From NCBI GenBank assembly GCA_017416915.1, contig JAFQAN010000029.1:1-64000 (forward strand): a stretch of 64,000 nt of DNA, read 5' to 3'. Positions 63,671 to 64,000 of this stretch are shown here, in pieces. Origin of the DNA: Alistipes sp. Lineage in GTDB: Bacteria; Bacteroidota; Bacteroidia; Bacteroidales; Rikenellaceae. Every line of letters begins with the position of its first letter. Within the stretch, counting starts at the first letter, position 1. A program made the position numbers and the translations under genes. The notes under the pieces were generated by a model, which was not told the origin of the DNA, did no database searches, and saw only the letters and a list, made by a program, of their open reading frames with translations.

Positions 63671-64000
63671 TTAGTCGTTGCTGGCTGTTTGCGACTGCTC
63701 GGCGGCTGCCTCCTCGCCCTTAGGACGCGGCTTGAAGCCCACACGTGGGCAGCGCGTAAACTCCTTGGTGCGGTCAAAGAGGTAGCGGTAGGTGGTGTGT
63801 ACCTTATGCTTGCGGGCGCAGATGTAGCGCTCGACCATACGGTTCATCACGGGGTTGAAGTCGCCAATCCACGCAAACTCGATGGTGCGGTACTGATTCT
63901 TGTCCGTACGCACATAGTTGTCGAGCATCGCCTTCATAAAGCCCGACTCGACACCCTTGCCCTGGAACTCGGGGGTGATGCCAAAGATGATGGCAAAGAC
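63671..64000 (-). CDS. GNAT-like acetyltransferase, C-terminal part
   Basis: The gene enters from the right edge; only the last ~109 residues are present. The segment VFAIIFGITPEFQGKGVESG contains the acetyl-CoA-binding Q-G-K-G-V loop of GNAT N-acetyltransferases. It continues MKAMLDNYVRTDKNQYRTIEFAWIGDFNPVMNRMVE with the family's typical final strand around residue 75. An acidic/Gln tail (GEEAAAEQSQTASND) ends it. The substrate is unknown; the start lies outside the window. Confidence 0.75.
   Translation of the reverse strand, partial: VFAIIFGITPEFQGKGVESGFMKAMLDNYVRTDKNQYRTIEFAWIGDFNPVMNRMVERYICARKHKVHTTYRYLFDRTKEFTRCPRVGFKPRPKGEEAAAEQSQTASND

Noticed and set aside
62596-63723. 375-codon plus-strand frame opposite gcvT
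   Set aside because: It overlaps gcvT almost completely and runs through the 10-bp array into the next gene, with no recognisable domains.

Overview
The window is a 64 kb piece of a Bacteroidales chromosome. A gut lineage near Alistipes/Rikenellaceae is my best guess from gene content, not a proven assignment. The evidence is the Bacteroidetes promoter signature (TTTG, 19-21 bp, TAnnTTTG, most often TATCTTTG) in front of most transcription units, an rnfBCDGEA operon headed by an RseC-family gene, an S46 dipeptidyl-peptidase, a fimbrillin-type lipoprotein, SusE/TlpA-like lipoproteins and a 16S 5' end of Bacteroidales type. I see no prophage, insertion sequence or CRISPR array.

Layout. 1-740: 5' end of a leftward 16S rRNA gene behind three tandem promoters. 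740-2173: aspartase. 2.7-4.9 kb: an AT-richer group of three envelope genes. 5.6-9.6 kb: coaD, lpxD, ruvC and a TlpA-like lipoprotein, followed by tRNA-Arg(ACG). 9.9-12.7 kb: a ClpA/ClpC-type ATPase and a low-molecular-weight phosphatase (leftward). 12.9-16.5 kb: a YtfJ-like protein, an outer-membrane barrel and nadE. 16.6-23.1 kb: the Rnf operon and a membrane protein. 23.3 kb: rubrerythrin. 24.3-30.5 kb (leftward): rimP, nusA, infB and a CoA-transferase. 30.8 kb: panB. 32.1-34.3 kb: a 40-residue peptide and a fimbrillin-like lipoprotein. 34.7-38.5 kb: nitroreductase and GH2 beta-galactosidase. 38.8-43.4 kb (leftward): a nitronate monooxygenase-like protein, queA and a DPP7-type peptidase. 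43.6-51.4 kb: clpB, a large surface lipoprotein, greA and a four-helix membrane protein. 52.2-56.9 kb (leftward): groEL/groES, rarA and a nucleoside transporter. 57.0-57.6 kb: tRNA-Gln(CTG) with a tandem duplication. 58.1-60.2 kb: the DUF177-rpmF-plsX cluster. 60.9-64 kb (leftward): gdhA, gcvT and a partial acetyltransferase.

The most unusual content lies between genes. A family of about 125-130 bp elements (12 hairpin-bearing copies plus fragments) occupies five of the seven convergent intergenic regions. Each element has an outer stem (typically GCTTGGCGT/ACGCCAAGC) enclosing three hairpins. The central hairpin has a copy-variable stem that changes in a compensatory way, capped by an invariant GTAC-N5/6-GTAC apex. 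The elements end within a few bases of stop codons. In most regions they follow a fixed module of 10-bp (GACTGGGAAT-like) and 8-bp (GAGACTAC-like) tandem arrays. They look like structured bidirectional terminators or a palindromic mobile family; I do not recognise them as a described element. Other short-unit arrays (9, 10 and 12 bp) occur elsewhere between genes.

Housekeeping functions dominate: translation and transcription (infB, nusA, rimP, greA, rpmF, two tRNAs), protein folding (clpB, groEL/ES, the Clp ATPase), cofactors (coaD, panB, nadE), envelope (lpxD, plsX), energy (Rnf, aspartase, glutamate dehydrogenase, CoA-transferase) and polymer use (beta-galactosidase, DPP7). This fits an anaerobic fermenter of peptides and glycans.
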